A stretch of DNA of 64,000 nucleotides from Cellulomonas terrae (GCF_007990265.1 NZ_BJWH01000006.1:1-64000); one strand, 5' to 3'; shown: positions 40,892 to 51,620, counted from the first letter of the stretch. Notes: generated from the sequence alone by a model not told the origin. Numbers and translations: made by a program.

Positions 40892-42185
40892 AGGCGTCGA
40901 TGCGGTCGATCACCAGCGGCCTGATGGGCACGACGGTGCCCTCGGGGGCGACGACGACCGCGCCGGCGAGCGCGTCGAGCGCGCGCCCGAACCGGTCCGG
41001 GGTGTCGGTGTGCAGCGTCATGAGCGGCTGACCGGCCCGCACGGTGTCCCCGGGCTTGGCGTGCAGCTCCACCCCCGCACCCGCCTGGACGGGGTCCTCC
41101 TTGCGCGCGCGTCCCGCACCGAGCCGCCATGCCGCGATGCCGACGGCGTAGGCGTCCACCTCGGCGAGCACCCCGTCGGTCTCCGCGAGCAGCTGCGACG
41201 TCTCCCGGGCGACCGGCAGCGGTGCGTCCGGGTCGCCGCCCTGGGCGGCGATCATCCGCTTCCACGCGTCCATGGCCCGCCCGTCCTGCAGGGCGGCCGC
41301 CACGTCCTGCCCGGGTCGCCCGGCCGCGGCGAGCATCTCCTGCGCCAGCGCGACCGTGAGCTCGACGACGTCCGCCGGCCCCCCGCCCGCCAGCACCTCG
41401 ACGGACTCCCGGACCTCCAGCGCGTTCCCGGCGGTGAGGCCGAGCGGCGTCGACATGTCGGTGAGCAGCGCGACGGTCCGCACCCCCGCGTCGGTGCCGA
41501 GCGCGACCATCGTCCGGGCCAGCTCACGGGCACGGTCGACGTCCTTCATGAACGCGCCGGACCCCACCTTGACGTCGAGCACCAGCGCGCCGGTGCCCTC
41601 GGCGATCTTCTTGCTCATGATCGAGCTCGCGATGAGCGGGATGGCCTCGACCGTGCCGGTCACGTCGCGCAACGCGTAGAGCTTGCGGTCGGCGGGGGCG
41701 AGCCCCGACCCGGCCTGGCAGATGACCGCGCCGACGTCGTCGAGCTGCGCCATCATCTCGTCGTTGCTCAGCGCGGCCCGCCAGCCGGGGATCGACTCGA
41801 GCTTGTCCAGCGTGCCGCCCGTGTGGCCCAGGCCGCGCCCGGACAGCTGCGGGACGGCCACCCCGAACACGGCGACGAGCGGCGCGAGCGGCAGCGTGAT
41901 CTTGTCCCCCACGCCCCCGGTCGAGTGCTTGTCGGCGGTGGGCCGCGACAGCCCGGAGAAGTCCATCCGCTCGCCGCTGGCGATCATCGCGGCGGTCCAG
42001 CGGGCGATCTCCGCGCGGTCCATGCCGTTGAGCAGGATCGCCATGTTCAGCGCCGACATCTGCTCCTCGGCGACGACCCCGCGCGTGTACGCGTCGATGA
42101 CCCAGTCGATCTGCGCGTCGGACAGCCGGTGCCCGTCCCGCTTGGCGACGATGACGTCGACGGCGTCGAACGCCTCGGTGCTCAT
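40890..42185 (-). CDS. deoA: Thymidine phosphorylase
   Basis: A 431-residue pyrimidine nucleoside phosphorylase that splits thymidine/deoxyuridine into base and deoxyribose-1-phosphate. The phosphate site KHSTGGVGDK (near residue 80), LSGRGLGHTGGTLDKLESIPG with family-typical sequence, ALRDVTGTVE with the base-binding Arg, SIMSKKIAEG, and the C-terminal domain with LHAKPGDTVRAGQPL are all intact. The ATG overlaps the cdd stop by 4 bp, with GGAGGA upstream. Cdd product uridine/deoxyuridine feeds this step. Confidence 0.95.
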   Translation of the reverse strand: MSTEAFDAVDVIVAKRDGHRLSDAQIDWVIDAYTRGVVAEEQMSALNMAILLNGMDRAEIARWTAAMIASGERMDFSGLSRPTADKHSTGGVGDKITLPLAPLVAVFGVAVPQLSGRGLGHTGGTLDKLESIPGWRAALSNDEMMAQLDDVGAVICQAGSGLAPADRKLYALRDVTGTVEAIPLIASSIMSKKIAEGTGALVLDVKVGSGAFMKDVDRARELARTMVALGTDAGVRTVALLTDMSTPLGLTAGNALEVRESVEVLAGGGPADVVELTVALAQEMLAAAGRPGQDVAAALQDGRAMDAWKRMIAAQGGDPDAPLPVARETSQLLAETDGVLAEVDAYAVGIAAWRLGAGRARKEDPVQAGAGVELHAKPGDTVRAGQPLMTLHTDTPDRFGRALDALAGAVVVAPEGTVVPIRPLVIDRIDA

Positions 42186-42586
42186 GCGCGTTCCTCCAGG
42201 TCGGCGGGCCCGAAGGCGTCGGGCAGCACCTCGGTCATCGGCTTGACGCCGTGCGTCGTCTCCACGAGCAGCCGCGCTCCCCCGTGCTCCCACAGCAGCT
42301 GCCGGCACCGGCCGCACGGCATGAGGACGTTGCCGTGCTTGTCGACGCACGTGAACGCGACCAGCCGCCCGCCGCCGGAGACGTGCAGGCCCGAGACGAG
42401 CGCGCACTCGGCGCACAGCGTGACGCCGTAGGAGGCGTTCTCCACGTTGCAGCCGACGACCACACGCCCGTCGTCGACCAGGGCGGCAGCACCGACCGGG
42501 AAGCTCGAGTAGGGCGCGTACGCGCGGTGCATGACGTCCGTGGCGGCCGCCCGCAAGGCGTCCCAGTCGATGTTCACAGCACTCAC
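42182..42586 (-). CDS. cdd: Cytidine deaminase
   Basis: A 134-residue homotetramer-type zinc enzyme converting (deoxy)cytidine to (deoxy)uridine. The FPVGAA, NVENASYG, CAECAL (zinc Cys and catalytic Glu) and MPCGRCRQLL (two zinc Cys) motifs are complete. The GTG at 42586 overlaps the upstream permease stop (GTGA); a second GTG 9 nt downstream is an alternative. Direct fusion to ABC permease genes shows that the importer brings in pyrimidine nucleosides. Confidence 0.95.
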   Translation of the reverse strand: MSAVNIDWDALRAAATDVMHRAYAPYSSFPVGAAALVDDGRVVVGCNVENASYGVTLCAECALVSGLHVSGGGRLVAFTCVDKHGNVLMPCGRCRQLLWEHGGARLLVETTHGVKPMTEVLPDAFGPADLEERA

Positions 42587-43884
42587 TTCGTGTAGGGGAT
42601 GCCTTCGGCGGCCGGCGGGCGCACCCGTCCGACGAGCCCTGCGACCGCGAAGATCGTCACGACGTAGGGAGTCATCAGCATGATCTGGCTGGGGATCGGC
42701 GTCTGGATGATGCTGAGCTGGAGCTGCAGGTTGTTGGCGAACCCGAACAGCAGCGCGGCCGCCAGGGCACCCTTGGGGCTCCACCGGCCCAGGATCATCG
42801 CGGCGAGCGCGATGTACCCCTTGCCGTTGGTCATCTCCTTGCCGAACGCCAGCCCCGCCGCGACGGTGAAGAACGCCCCGCCGAGACCGGCCACCGCCCC
42901 GCCGAGCACGGTGGCGCGCAGCCGGGTGCGGTTGACCTTGATGCCGACCGTGTCGGCCGCCTTCGGGTGCTCGCCGACCGACCGCAGCCGCAGGCCCCAG
43001 CGAGACTTGAACACCATGACCTGCAGCAGGATCACGACGACGTACATGATGTAGACGAGCGCCGTCTGGCGGAACAGCACCGGCCCGATGATCGGGATCT
43101 GCGAGAGCACCGGGATGCTGATGACCGGCAGCCCCGGGGGGTTGTTCCAGGTGTCCGGGTTCTCCTTGAGCACCGTCGAGAACAGGTAGCTGGTGACGCC
43201 GATGACCAGCACGTTCAGCACCACGCCGACGATGATCTGGTTGACGACGTACTTGATCGAGAACAGCACCAGCAGCAGGCCGACCAGGGCGCCGGCGATC
43301 GGGGCCGCGATCAGCCCCGCGTACGCGCTGCTGGTGAGCGTGGCGACGACGGCGGCGAGGAACGCTCCGCCCAGCAGCTGACCCTCGATGGCGATGTTGA
43401 TGATGCCGGACCGCTCGCAGAGCAGACCCGCCAGCGCACCGAACACGAGCGGGATCGCGAGGAACAGCGACCCCTGCAGCAGCCCGGTCAGCGGCAGCCC
43501 GCTGTCCTTGCCGGCGACGGCCCACACCAGGAACGCGAACACCATGAGGAACCCGTAGGTGATCGGCAGCCAGGCGCCGGCCTTCTCGCGGCGGCGGGTC
43601 TCGTAGAACGACACCCCGGCGAGCCCGAGCGCCGCGAGGCACAGGAGGATCGCGGTCAGCTTCGACGGCACGGAGAACGGCGTGAACTGGATGAAGTCGC
43701 GTGGGGTCGAGACGGCGAACGTGCTGGTCTCGCCGCTCGGCCCGAGCAGGCCGAACACCACGAGCCCGAGGACCGCGACGACCGCGTAGGTGATCGGTGC
43801 GTGCCACTTGATCGGGGGCAGCACCGGCTGCGAGGCGGGACGGGCGGGTGCCGGCGTCGTCGCGTCGATCGTGGGGGCGCTCAT
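42583..43884 (-). CDS. Nucleoside ABC transporter permease 2
   Basis: A 433-residue integral membrane permease of the BPD_transp_2 (RbsC/YufQ) family with about ten helices. The conserved INIAIEGQLLGGAFLAA, GSLFLAIPLVFGALAGLLCE and GEHPKAADTVGI segments (the last being the ATPase-contact EAA-like loop) are visible. A hydrophilic Pro/Ala-rich N-terminus of about 25 residues precedes the first helix. AAGGAGG precedes the ATG, which overlaps the stop of permease 1. It forms a heterodimer with that permease. Confidence 0.92.
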   Translation of the reverse strand: MSAPTIDATTPAPARPASQPVLPPIKWHAPITYAVVAVLGLVVFGLLGPSGETSTFAVSTPRDFIQFTPFSVPSKLTAILLCLAALGLAGVSFYETRRREKAGAWLPITYGFLMVFAFLVWAVAGKDSGLPLTGLLQGSLFLAIPLVFGALAGLLCERSGIINIAIEGQLLGGAFLAAVVATLTSSAYAGLIAAPIAGALVGLLLVLFSIKYVVNQIIVGVVLNVLVIGVTSYLFSTVLKENPDTWNNPPGLPVISIPVLSQIPIIGPVLFRQTALVYIMYVVVILLQVMVFKSRWGLRLRSVGEHPKAADTVGIKVNRTRLRATVLGGAVAGLGGAFFTVAAGLAFGKEMTNGKGYIALAAMILGRWSPKGALAAALLFGFANNLQLQLSIIQTPIPSQIMLMTPYVVTIFAVAGLVGRVRPPAAEGIPYTK

Positions 43885-45166
43885 GCGCTGACCTCCTTCG
43901 CTGCGACGGGGACGACCGGCTTCGGGGCCCGCGGTGTGTCCGGCGACGGCAGGCGGAACACCGACCGGACCAGCGGCGGGGCCGCGATGAACAGGACGAT
44001 GAGCGACTGCACGACGAGCACGATGTCGATCGGGGTGCCGGTCCGGGCCTGCATGACGACGCCGCCTGCGCGCAGGGCGCCGAACAGGATGCCCGCCAGG
44101 ACGGTGCCCAGCGGCTTGGAGCGACCGAGCAGGGCGACCGTGATGGCGTCGAACCCGTAGCTCGCGGCGACCCCCGCCGTGAGGACGTGCTCCGTCCCGA
44201 GCACCTGCGCGGAGCCGGCGAGGCCGGCGAACGCACCGGCCGTGAGCATGACCCACACGTAGGTCGAGTTCACCGAGATGCCGGCGGTGCGCGCGGCGTG
44301 GGGGTTGGACCCGACGGCGCGGAACCGGAAGCCGATCGTCGAGCGCTCCATCAGCCACCACGTGAACACCGCGGCGGCGATGGCGACCAGGAAGCCGGCG
44401 TGCAGGCGGTACCCCTCGCCGAGCAGCAACGGGTACGACGCGCTCTCGGGGATGGGCGGGCTGACCGGGTTGTTGCTCCCCGGGCGCTGGAACGAGTCGA
44501 GGCTCAGCAGGTACGCGACCAGGTAGATCGCGATGTTGTTGAGCATGATCGTGACGATGACCTCGTGCGCACCCGTGCGCGCCTTGAGCACACCGGCGAT
44601 GCCCGCCCACAGCGCGCCACCCAGCGCCGCACCGATGACGCAGAGCAGCAGGTGCAGGGGGAACGGGAGGTCGAACGTGAACCCGATGTACCCGGCGAAG
44701 ATGCCACCGAGGATGATCTGGCCCTGGGCACCGATGTTGAACAGGCCGGCCCGGAACCCGATGCCGAGCCCGAGGCCCGCCAGGATCAGGGGCGTCGCCA
44801 CCGTGAGCGTCTCGGTCAGGGGGCGGATCGCCCGGGCGAACGTCTCGGCCCGCGGGTCGAAGATCGCTCCTGCGAACAGGGCCGCGTAGGCCTCCGAGAC
44901 CGCTGTCCAGGCCGCGGAGATCAGGTCGCTGGGCCGGGAGAAGAAGTAGCTCGCGGTCGCCTGGACCTCGGCGTCGGCGGCGGCGATGAGCAGCCCACCG
45001 AGGATGAGGGCCAGCACGATCGCCAGCAGCGAGACGAGCCAGCTGCTGGTCAGCATCTCGTGCAGGATGCGGCGACCGCCGTCGGGCTCCGGCGTCGGCT
45101 CGGCCACCCCCGTCTGACCGGGGGGCGGGACCGCGGCGTCGGGCAGCGGGACCGGCGGCTGGCTGC

Positions 45167-45170
<4 letters not shown>
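43881..45170 (-). CDS. Nucleoside ABC transporter permease 1
   Basis: A 429-residue permease of the YufP type, about ten helices after a roughly 55-residue Pro-rich cytoplasmic N-terminus. The family segments GLGIGFRAGLFNIGAQGQIILGG and SNPHAARTAGI are intact, the second being the ATPase coupling loop. The GTG start overlaps the ATPase stop (GTGA). Together with the second permease, the ATPase and the Bmp lipoprotein it constitutes a purine/pyrimidine nucleoside importer of the BmpDEFG/RnsBACD class. Confidence 0.92.
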
Positions 45171-46759
<1,589 letters not shown>

Positions 46760-46827
46760 CGGTCGTCTCCTTCGACGTCACGACTGTCCTCAGACACTAT
46801 CCATCCCCTCACGAGGTCGGTGCCGGA

Positions 46828-46868
46828 CAGGCCGACGGCCCGGGCGCTGGGCCCGGGCCGTCGGCCTG
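46828..46868 (-). terminator. Strong intercistronic terminator/attenuator
   Basis: A perfect 18-bp stem (arms of 46828-46845 and 46851-46868) with a GCTGG loop, beginning 14 bp after the bmp stop. It should set a high ratio of binding protein to transporter. Confidence 0.85.
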
Positions 46869-46881
46869 CTGCCGTGCTGGA

Positions 46882-47976
46882 TCAGCTGGGCGTCGCGTCG
46901 GACTCCACCGTGATCTCGCCGGAGATGATCTGAGCCTTGAGCTCGTCGATCTTCGTCTTGACCTCGGCGGGGACCTTCGAGTCGAAGTCGTGCCACGGCG
47001 CCAGGCCGAGGCCCTCGTTCTCCAGCGTGCCGACGTACGGGTCGGAGCTGAAGTTGCCGTCGACGGCCTCGCTGATCGTGTCGAAGACGGCCGGGCCGAT
47101 CTCCTTCATGACCGAGGTCATGACGATCGGGCCGTACTCGGTGGTCTCGAACCAGTCGGCGTCGACGCCGATGATCGCGACGTTGCCGGCCGCCTCGGCG
47201 ACGGACGCGGTGCCGATCCCGACCGGGCCGGCCACGGGCATGATGATGTCCGCGCCCTGGTCGATGAACGACTGGCCGATGTTCTTGCCGTCGTCCTGGC
47301 TGTCGAAGTTGCCGGCGAAGACGCCCTGCTGGGTCGCCTTGTCCCAGCCGAGGAGCTGGACCGAGCCGCCGTTGTCCTCGTTGAACTTGGCGACGCCGTC
47401 GGCGAAGCCGTCCATGAAGATCGTGACGGACGGGATCTGGATGCCACCGAAGGTCGCGACCTTGCCGGTGGTGGACGTCGCCGCGGCGGCGTAGCCGGCG
47501 AGGTAGGCGGCCTGCGCCGTGTCGAAGAGGATCGGCTTGCCGTTGTCCAGCGTGACGGGCGCGAAGTCCGCGTCGGAGAACGAGCTGTCCACGAGCGCGA
47601 AGTTGACGTCCGGGTTGGCCTCGGCGGCCGCCTGGATCGGGTCCTCGAGCAGGAAGCCGACGCCGATGATCAGGTCGCAGTTCTCGGCGACGAGACCGTC
47701 GATGTTCGGGGTGTAGTCGGTGTCGGAGGCGGACTCGACGTGCGCCTCCTCGATCCCGAGCTCCTCGACGGCGCGCGTGAGGCCCTCGAAGCCGGACTGG
47801 TTGAACGACTTGTCGTCGAAACCGCCCGCGTCCGAGACCATGCACGCCTTGAAGTCGACGCTGGCGGCAGTCTCGCCGCCGGTCGTCTCCTCGGTCTCCT
47901 CGGGAGCACTGCCACACGCCGCAAGCGCGAGGGCGACCGCCCCGCCGAGCGCGGCCACTCGAATGATCTTCTTCAC
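46882..47976 (-). CDS. BMP-family nucleoside-binding lipoprotein
   Basis: A 364-residue substrate-binding lipoprotein of the basic membrane protein (Med/PnrA-like) family. The lipobox LAAC places the lipidated Cys near residue 21, followed by a Glu/Thr-rich tether. The two-lobed fold is visible: MVSDAGGFDDKSFNQSGFEG near the N-terminus (the family's nucleoside-site Asp-x-x-Phe-Asn segment), YTPNIDGLVAENCDLIIGVG, GADIIMPVAGPVGIG and IGVDADWFETT. PnrA homologues bind purine and pyrimidine nucleosides. The GTG at 47976 is chosen for AGGAGAG 5 nt upstream. It is first in the operon and followed by an attenuator-like terminator. Confidence 0.93.
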   Translation of the reverse strand: MKKIIRVAALGGAVALALAACGSAPEETEETTGGETAASVDFKACMVSDAGGFDDKSFNQSGFEGLTRAVEELGIEEAHVESASDTDYTPNIDGLVAENCDLIIGVGFLLEDPIQAAAEANPDVNFALVDSSFSDADFAPVTLDNGKPILFDTAQAAYLAGYAAAATSTTGKVATFGGIQIPSVTIFMDGFADGVAKFNEDNGGSVQLLGWDKATQQGVFAGNFDSQDDGKNIGQSFIDQGADIIMPVAGPVGIGTASVAEAAGNVAIIGVDADWFETTEYGPIVMTSVMKEIGPAVFDTISEAVDGNFSSDPYVGTLENEGLGLAPWHDFDSKVPAEVKTKIDELKAQIISGEITVESDATPS

Positions 47977-48039
47977 GCGACTCTCCTGAATCTCGTCAGC
48001 AACCGGTCCGGCTGGGCCGACCGTGCGGGTGGCACGACG

Positions 48040-48053
48040 GTGTGCCGCCACAC
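48040..48053. promoter_or_regulatory. Inverted repeat in the bmp leader
   Basis: GTGTG and CACAC arms with a 4-nt spacer inside the 209-bp bmp upstream region. Its relation to the promoter is unclear. Confidence 0.25.
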
Positions 48054-48185
48054 GGTCTGGTGGCTGCCCGGCATTGATTCTCGGACCATAACGATCCGGA
48101 GGTGTCGCGCAGGTTACCGACGGGTATCGGCCCAGGTTCCGTTATCGACTTGGTATGTGTTCGCCCAGGTGACGGACGTTCCGTC

Positions 48186-49415
48186 TCAGCCCGCGAGAAC
48201 TGCCGTCCGCGCGAGCAGCAGCGCACCGACCTCGACCGCGCGCTCGTCGACACGCAGGTCGCCCTGGTGGATGTCGAACGTGTGGCCGCCCGGCGTCCGT
48301 GTGCCGAGGCGGGCCATCGCCCCGGGCACCTTGGTCAGGTACCAGGCGAAGTCCTCGCCGCCGAGCGACTGCTCCGTCAGCAGCACCGACCCGGAGCCCA
48401 GGACGTCGCGCGCCGCCGCCTCCAGGATCCCCGTCGCGTGCTCCGCGTTCTCGACCGGCGGGACACCGCGGTGGTGCCGGACGTCGACCGTGACGTCGAA
48501 CGGAGCGACGACCTGCTCGACCGCGGCGTGGAACACCTCCGACGCCTTCTCCCACGCGCGCACGTCGAGGCACCGCAGCGTGCCCTTCACCGTGCCCGTC
48601 GCGGGGATCGCGTTGTGCGCCGAGCCCGCCTGCACCGCGCCCCAGGTGAGGTTCACGCCCGAGCGCGGGTCGAGCCGCCGGCCCAGGATCGCGGGCACCT
48701 GCGTGATGACCTGACCGAGCGCGAACACGACGTCGCCGGTGAGGTGCGGCCGTGACGTGTGCCCGCCGGGCCCGGCGATGGTGACGGTCACCTCGTCGCT
48801 CGCCGACGTGATGGGTCCGATGCGCGTCCCGACGTGGCCGACGTCGACCTTCGGGTCGCAGTGGAACGCGTAGATCTCCGCGACGCCGTCCAGCCCGCCC
48901 GCGGCCACCACGTCGAGCGCTCCCCCGGGCTGCACCTCCTCGGCCGGCTGGAAGACCAGCCGCACGCCGGTGCGGAGCTCGTCGGCGACCTGCGCGAGCA
49001 CCAGCCCGGCGCCGAGGACCGCGGTGGTGTGCACGTCGTGGCCGCAGGCGTGGGTGACGCCCCGCACGGTCGACGCCCACGGCACGCCGCTGGTCTCCTG
49101 CACGGGCAGCGCGTCCAGGTCGGCCCGCAGGGCGATCCGCTTGCGGCCGGTGACCGTCGGGCCGGGGCCGATGTCGCAGACCAGCCCGCTGCCCGGCAGC
49201 AGGTGCGGGGAGAGCCCCGCGGCGCGCAGCCGCTCGGCGACGAGCTTGGTGGTCCGGACCTCGGTCCGCCCGAGCTCCGGGTGGGCGTGGATGTCACGAC
49301 GGATCTCCACCAGCTCGTCGCGCAGCTCCGCGACCAGGGCCGCGAGCCGGGCCGACATCGGCTCCGTCGGGTCGGGTCGGAGGCTGGTCAACGGAGCGAC
49401 GAGGGGATCAGGCAC
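48186..49415 (-). CDS. M20-family amidohydrolase
   Basis: A 409-residue dinuclear metal hydrolase of the M20D/aminoacylase type (AmiA/AmiB-like). RRDIHAHPELG near the N-terminus, LRADLDALPVQE, THACGHDVHTTAVLG (Cys/His metal ligands), QPAEEVQPGG (catalytic Glu) and the dimerisation lid GPGGHTSRPH are present; the final ligand His is in GGHTFDIHQGD. It removes N-acyl groups from amino acids or peptides; the substrate is unknown. The first GTG is used because TAGGGT lies 7 nt upstream; an internal ATG (MSARLAALVAELRD) about 19 codons in is also possible. Related genes amiA1/amiB1 lie near lpdA and deoD in M. tuberculosis. Confidence 0.9.
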   Translation of the reverse strand: MPDPLVAPLTSLRPDPTEPMSARLAALVAELRDELVEIRRDIHAHPELGRTEVRTTKLVAERLRAAGLSPHLLPGSGLVCDIGPGPTVTGRKRIALRADLDALPVQETSGVPWASTVRGVTHACGHDVHTTAVLGAGLVLAQVADELRTGVRLVFQPAEEVQPGGALDVVAAGGLDGVAEIYAFHCDPKVDVGHVGTRIGPITSASDEVTVTIAGPGGHTSRPHLTGDVVFALGQVITQVPAILGRRLDPRSGVNLTWGAVQAGSAHNAIPATGTVKGTLRCLDVRAWEKASEVFHAAVEQVVAPFDVTVDVRHHRGVPPVENAEHATGILEAAARDVLGSGSVLLTEQSLGGEDFAWYLTKVPGAMARLGTRTPGGHTFDIHQGDLRVDERAVEVGALLLARTAVLAG

Positions 49416-49422
49416 GACTTCG

Positions 49423-49428
49423 ACCCTA
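49423..49428 (-). promoter_or_regulatory. Leaderless -10 of the amidohydrolase
   Basis: TAGGGT on the minus strand, 7 nt before the GTG. Confidence 0.6.
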
Positions 49429-49463
49429 GTCGCGAGCGGGCGGCCCAGCGGATCGTGTCCGCG

Positions 49464-50564
49464 TCACAGCAGGTCCTCGCGCTCCCGCGCCCGCCAGCCG
49501 TCGACGGCCGCCTTGACGGACTGCGCGTGCGCCCGCGTGGTCACCAGCACCGCGTCGGGGGTGTCGACGACCACCGCGTCGGACAGCCCGACCACGGACA
49601 CGGTCCTCCCGGAGCCCGGTGCGACGAACGCGCCGTCCGCGTCGACGCGCAGGACGAGACCGTCGTCTCCGAGGGTGTCGGACGTGAGCAGCTGCGCGAG
49701 CGAGTCGAAGTCACCGATGTCGTCCCACGTGAAGTCGCCCGGCACGACGGCCACCCCGCCCGCGGCGGCCACCGGCTCCGCGATGGCGTGGTCGATCGCG
49801 ATCTTGGTCAGCCCGGGCCAGACGCGGTCGAGGACCTCCGTGCGCCCCGGCCCGTCCCACGCCGCGGCGATCTCGAGCAGCCCGGCCGCGAGCGCCGGGA
49901 GCTGGGTGGCCAGGTGGTCGAGGAGCACCCGCGCCCGGACGATGAACATGCCGGCGTTCCAGCGGTACTCGCCGGTCGCCAGGTACGCGGTCGCGGTCAC
50001 GGCGTCGGGCTTCTCCGTGAAGCCGGCGGCCCGGGTCACGCTCGGGGCGTCGGCCAGGTCGAGCGACGGCCCGGAGCGGACGTAGCCGAACGCGGTCGAC
50101 GGGCCGGTGGCGGCGATGCCGATCGTCACCACGTTCCCGGCCCGCGCCGCCGCGACGCCCTCGCGCACCGTGCGCTCGAACGCCTCCGTCCCGTCGATGA
50201 CGTGGTCGGCGGCGAACGACCCCAGGACCACGTCCTCGCCGTGCCGCTCCAGCAGCACCGCGGCGGCCAGACCGATCGCGGCCATCGAGTCGCGGGGCGA
50301 CGGCTCCGCGAGCACGTCGGCCGCCCCGAGCTCGGGCAGCTGCGCGGCGACGGCCTCGGCGTGCCGCGTGCCGGTCACGACGAGGACGCCCCCGGCCCCG
50401 GTGAGCGGGAGCAGCCGGTCGACCGTCGCCTGCAGGAGCGTGCGGCCCGACCCGGTGAGGTCGAGCAGGAACTTGGGGTGCCCCGCGCGCGACAGCGGCC
50501 ACAGGCGCGTGCCCGCCCCACCGGCCGGGACGACGGCGTGGAATCCGGGGATCGTGAGCGACAT
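49464..50564 (-). CDS. manC: Mannose-1-phosphate guanylyltransferase
   Basis: A 366-residue nucleotidyltransferase making GDP-mannose from mannose-1-phosphate and GTP. The nucleotide loop VVPAGGAGTRLWPLSR opens the protein; PKFLLDLTG, the EPSPRDSMAAIGLAA segment, FAADHVI with the metal Asp, GFTEKPD, and YRWNAGMFIV complete the GT-A fold. There is no C-terminal isomerase domain, so it is monofunctional. ATG 50564 is chosen over a longer frame because it places the glycine loop near residue 13 and has TACCCT 7 nt upstream. Its substrate could come from the PmmB mutase in this window. It is divergent from sdhC. Confidence 0.92.
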   Translation of the reverse strand: MSLTIPGFHAVVPAGGAGTRLWPLSRAGHPKFLLDLTGSGRTLLQATVDRLLPLTGAGGVLVVTGTRHAEAVAAQLPELGAADVLAEPSPRDSMAAIGLAAAVLLERHGEDVVLGSFAADHVIDGTEAFERTVREGVAAARAGNVVTIGIAATGPSTAFGYVRSGPSLDLADAPSVTRAAGFTEKPDAVTATAYLATGEYRWNAGMFIVRARVLLDHLATQLPALAAGLLEIAAAWDGPGRTEVLDRVWPGLTKIAIDHAIAEPVAAAGGVAVVPGDFTWDDIGDFDSLAQLLTSDTLGDDGLVLRVDADGAFVAPGSGRTVSVVGLSDAVVVDTPDAVLVTTRAHAQSVKAAVDGWRAREREDLL

Positions 50565-50571
50565 GGGCGCC

Positions 50572-50577
50572 AGGGTA
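50572..50577 (-). promoter_or_regulatory. Leaderless -10 of manC
   Basis: TACCCT on the minus strand, 7 nt before the ATG. Confidence 0.6.
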
Positions 50578-50603
50578 GCGAGCCCCGGGAGCCGGGTCCG
50601 CGC

Positions 50604-50619
50604 TGTGCAATACCTCACA
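50604..50619. promoter_or_regulatory. CRP-type site upstream of sdhC
   Basis: TGTGC-AATACC-TCACA matches the TGTGA-N6-TCACA consensus at 9 of 10 positions. Its centre is about 60 bp before the predicted sdhC start site, the usual class I activation distance. Confidence 0.6.
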
Positions 50620-50635
50620 GCAGGCCTCTGCCGAC

Positions 50636-50664
50636 GGGTTGCGTACTGATCGGTTCACTACAGT
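50636..50664 (+). promoter_or_regulatory. sdh operon promoter
   Basis: GGGTTG, 17 bp, then TACAGT; the -10 is good, the -35 poor, consistent with a need for an activator. Confidence 0.5.
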
Positions 50665-50717
50665 TGACGAGACAAGGACGCCGTCGTCCGAACCTCTGAC
50701 TCGCCAGGGAGGGCCCA

Positions 50718-51125
50718 GTGCCTGCAGCGCCCCCAGCGCCGGCCGCCCGCAAGGTGCCGGCCGGAACGCTCTATCGCGGGCGGGAAGGCATGTGGTCGTG
50801 GGTCGCCCACCGCGTGACCGGCGTCGCCATCTTCTTCTTCCTGCTCGTGCACGTGCTCGACACGTCGCTCGTGCGCATCTCCCCCGAGGCGTACAACGAC
50901 GTCATCGCCACGTACAAGAACCCGATCATGGGCATCGGCGAGGCCGGTCTCGTCGCCGCCATCGTGTTCCACGCGTTCAACGGCATCCGGATCATCCTCG
51001 TGGACTTCTGGTCGAAGGGCCCCAAGTACCAGCGCGTGATGCTCTGGGTCGTGATGGGCCTGTTCGTCGTGACCATGGCCGGCTTCCTGCCCCGGCACCT
51101 CATGCACGTGTTCGGAGGCGAGTGA
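50718..51125 (+). CDS. sdhC: Succinate dehydrogenase cytochrome b556 subunit
   Basis: A 135-residue membrane anchor subunit with three helices. The N-terminal TLYRGREGMWSWVAHRVTGV carries the quinone-site Ser/Arg segment (usually SxxHRxTG), with a haem-ligand candidate His in the second helix region (FHAFNGIRIILVD). The GTG start follows AGGGAGGG. SdhC and SdhD together bind haem b and menaquinone and hold the catalytic SdhAB at the membrane. The 152-bp upstream region contains a CRP-type site and a promoter. Confidence 0.92.
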   Translation: MPAAPPAPAARKVPAGTLYRGREGMWSWVAHRVTGVAIFFFLLVHVLDTSLVRISPEAYNDVIATYKNPIMGIGEAGLVAAIVFHAFNGIRIILVDFWSKGPKYQRVMLWVVMGLFVVTMAGFLPRHLMHVFGGE

Positions 51126-51583
51126 TGACCACCATCGCCGACCCGAAGGCCCCGCGGCCCCCGAAGCCCCGCCCGTCGCGCCTGACCACGCGCGGCAACA
51201 CCGAGCTCTACGGCTGGGTGTTCATGCGCGCGTCCGGCGTGATCCTCATCGTCCTGATCTTCGGGCACCTGTTCGTCAACCTGGTCGCCGGCGAGGGCGT
51301 CTCCGCGATCGACTTCGGCTTCGTCGCGGGCAAGTGGGCGTCACCGTTCTGGCAGGTCTGGGACCTGCTGATGCTCTGGCTCGCGATGATCCACGGCACC
51401 AACGGCGTGCGGACGATCATCAACGACTACGCGGAGCGCGACGGGGTGCGCCTGGCCCTCAAGGCCTCGCTCTACCTCGCGTTCGTCGTCGTCGTCGTGC
51501 TCGGCACGCTCGTGATCTTCACGTTCGACCCGTGCCCGGCGGGCTCCCCGGCGGACCTGCTGCCCTCGTTCTGCACGGCGTAA
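51125..51583 (+). CDS. sdhD: Succinate dehydrogenase membrane anchor subunit
   Basis: A 152-residue three-helix subunit. A Pro/Lys-rich N-terminus (about 1-25) precedes [26 protein letters not shown], whose His is a haem ligand candidate, and [19 protein letters not shown], the family's conserved second-helix segment. The start codon overlaps the sdhC stop by 1 bp (TGATG). A short Cys-containing tail ends the protein. Confidence 0.92.
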   Translation: MTTIADPKAPRPPKPRPSRLTTRGNTELYGWVFMRASGVILIVLIFGHLFVNLVAGEGVSAIDFGFVAGKWASPFWQVWDLLMLWLAMIHGTNGVRTIINDYAERDGVRLALKASLYLAFVVVVVLGTLVIFTFDPCPAGSPADLLPSFCTA

Positions 51584-51620
51584 CGCTCTCCCCCCCAGAA
51601 ACAGGAAGGCATCGACACCG

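Noticed and set aside
47977-48185. Purine riboswitch in the bmp leader
   Set aside because: I see neither the conserved TATA-rich P1 junction nor the paired loop sequences. The region shows only short inverted repeats.
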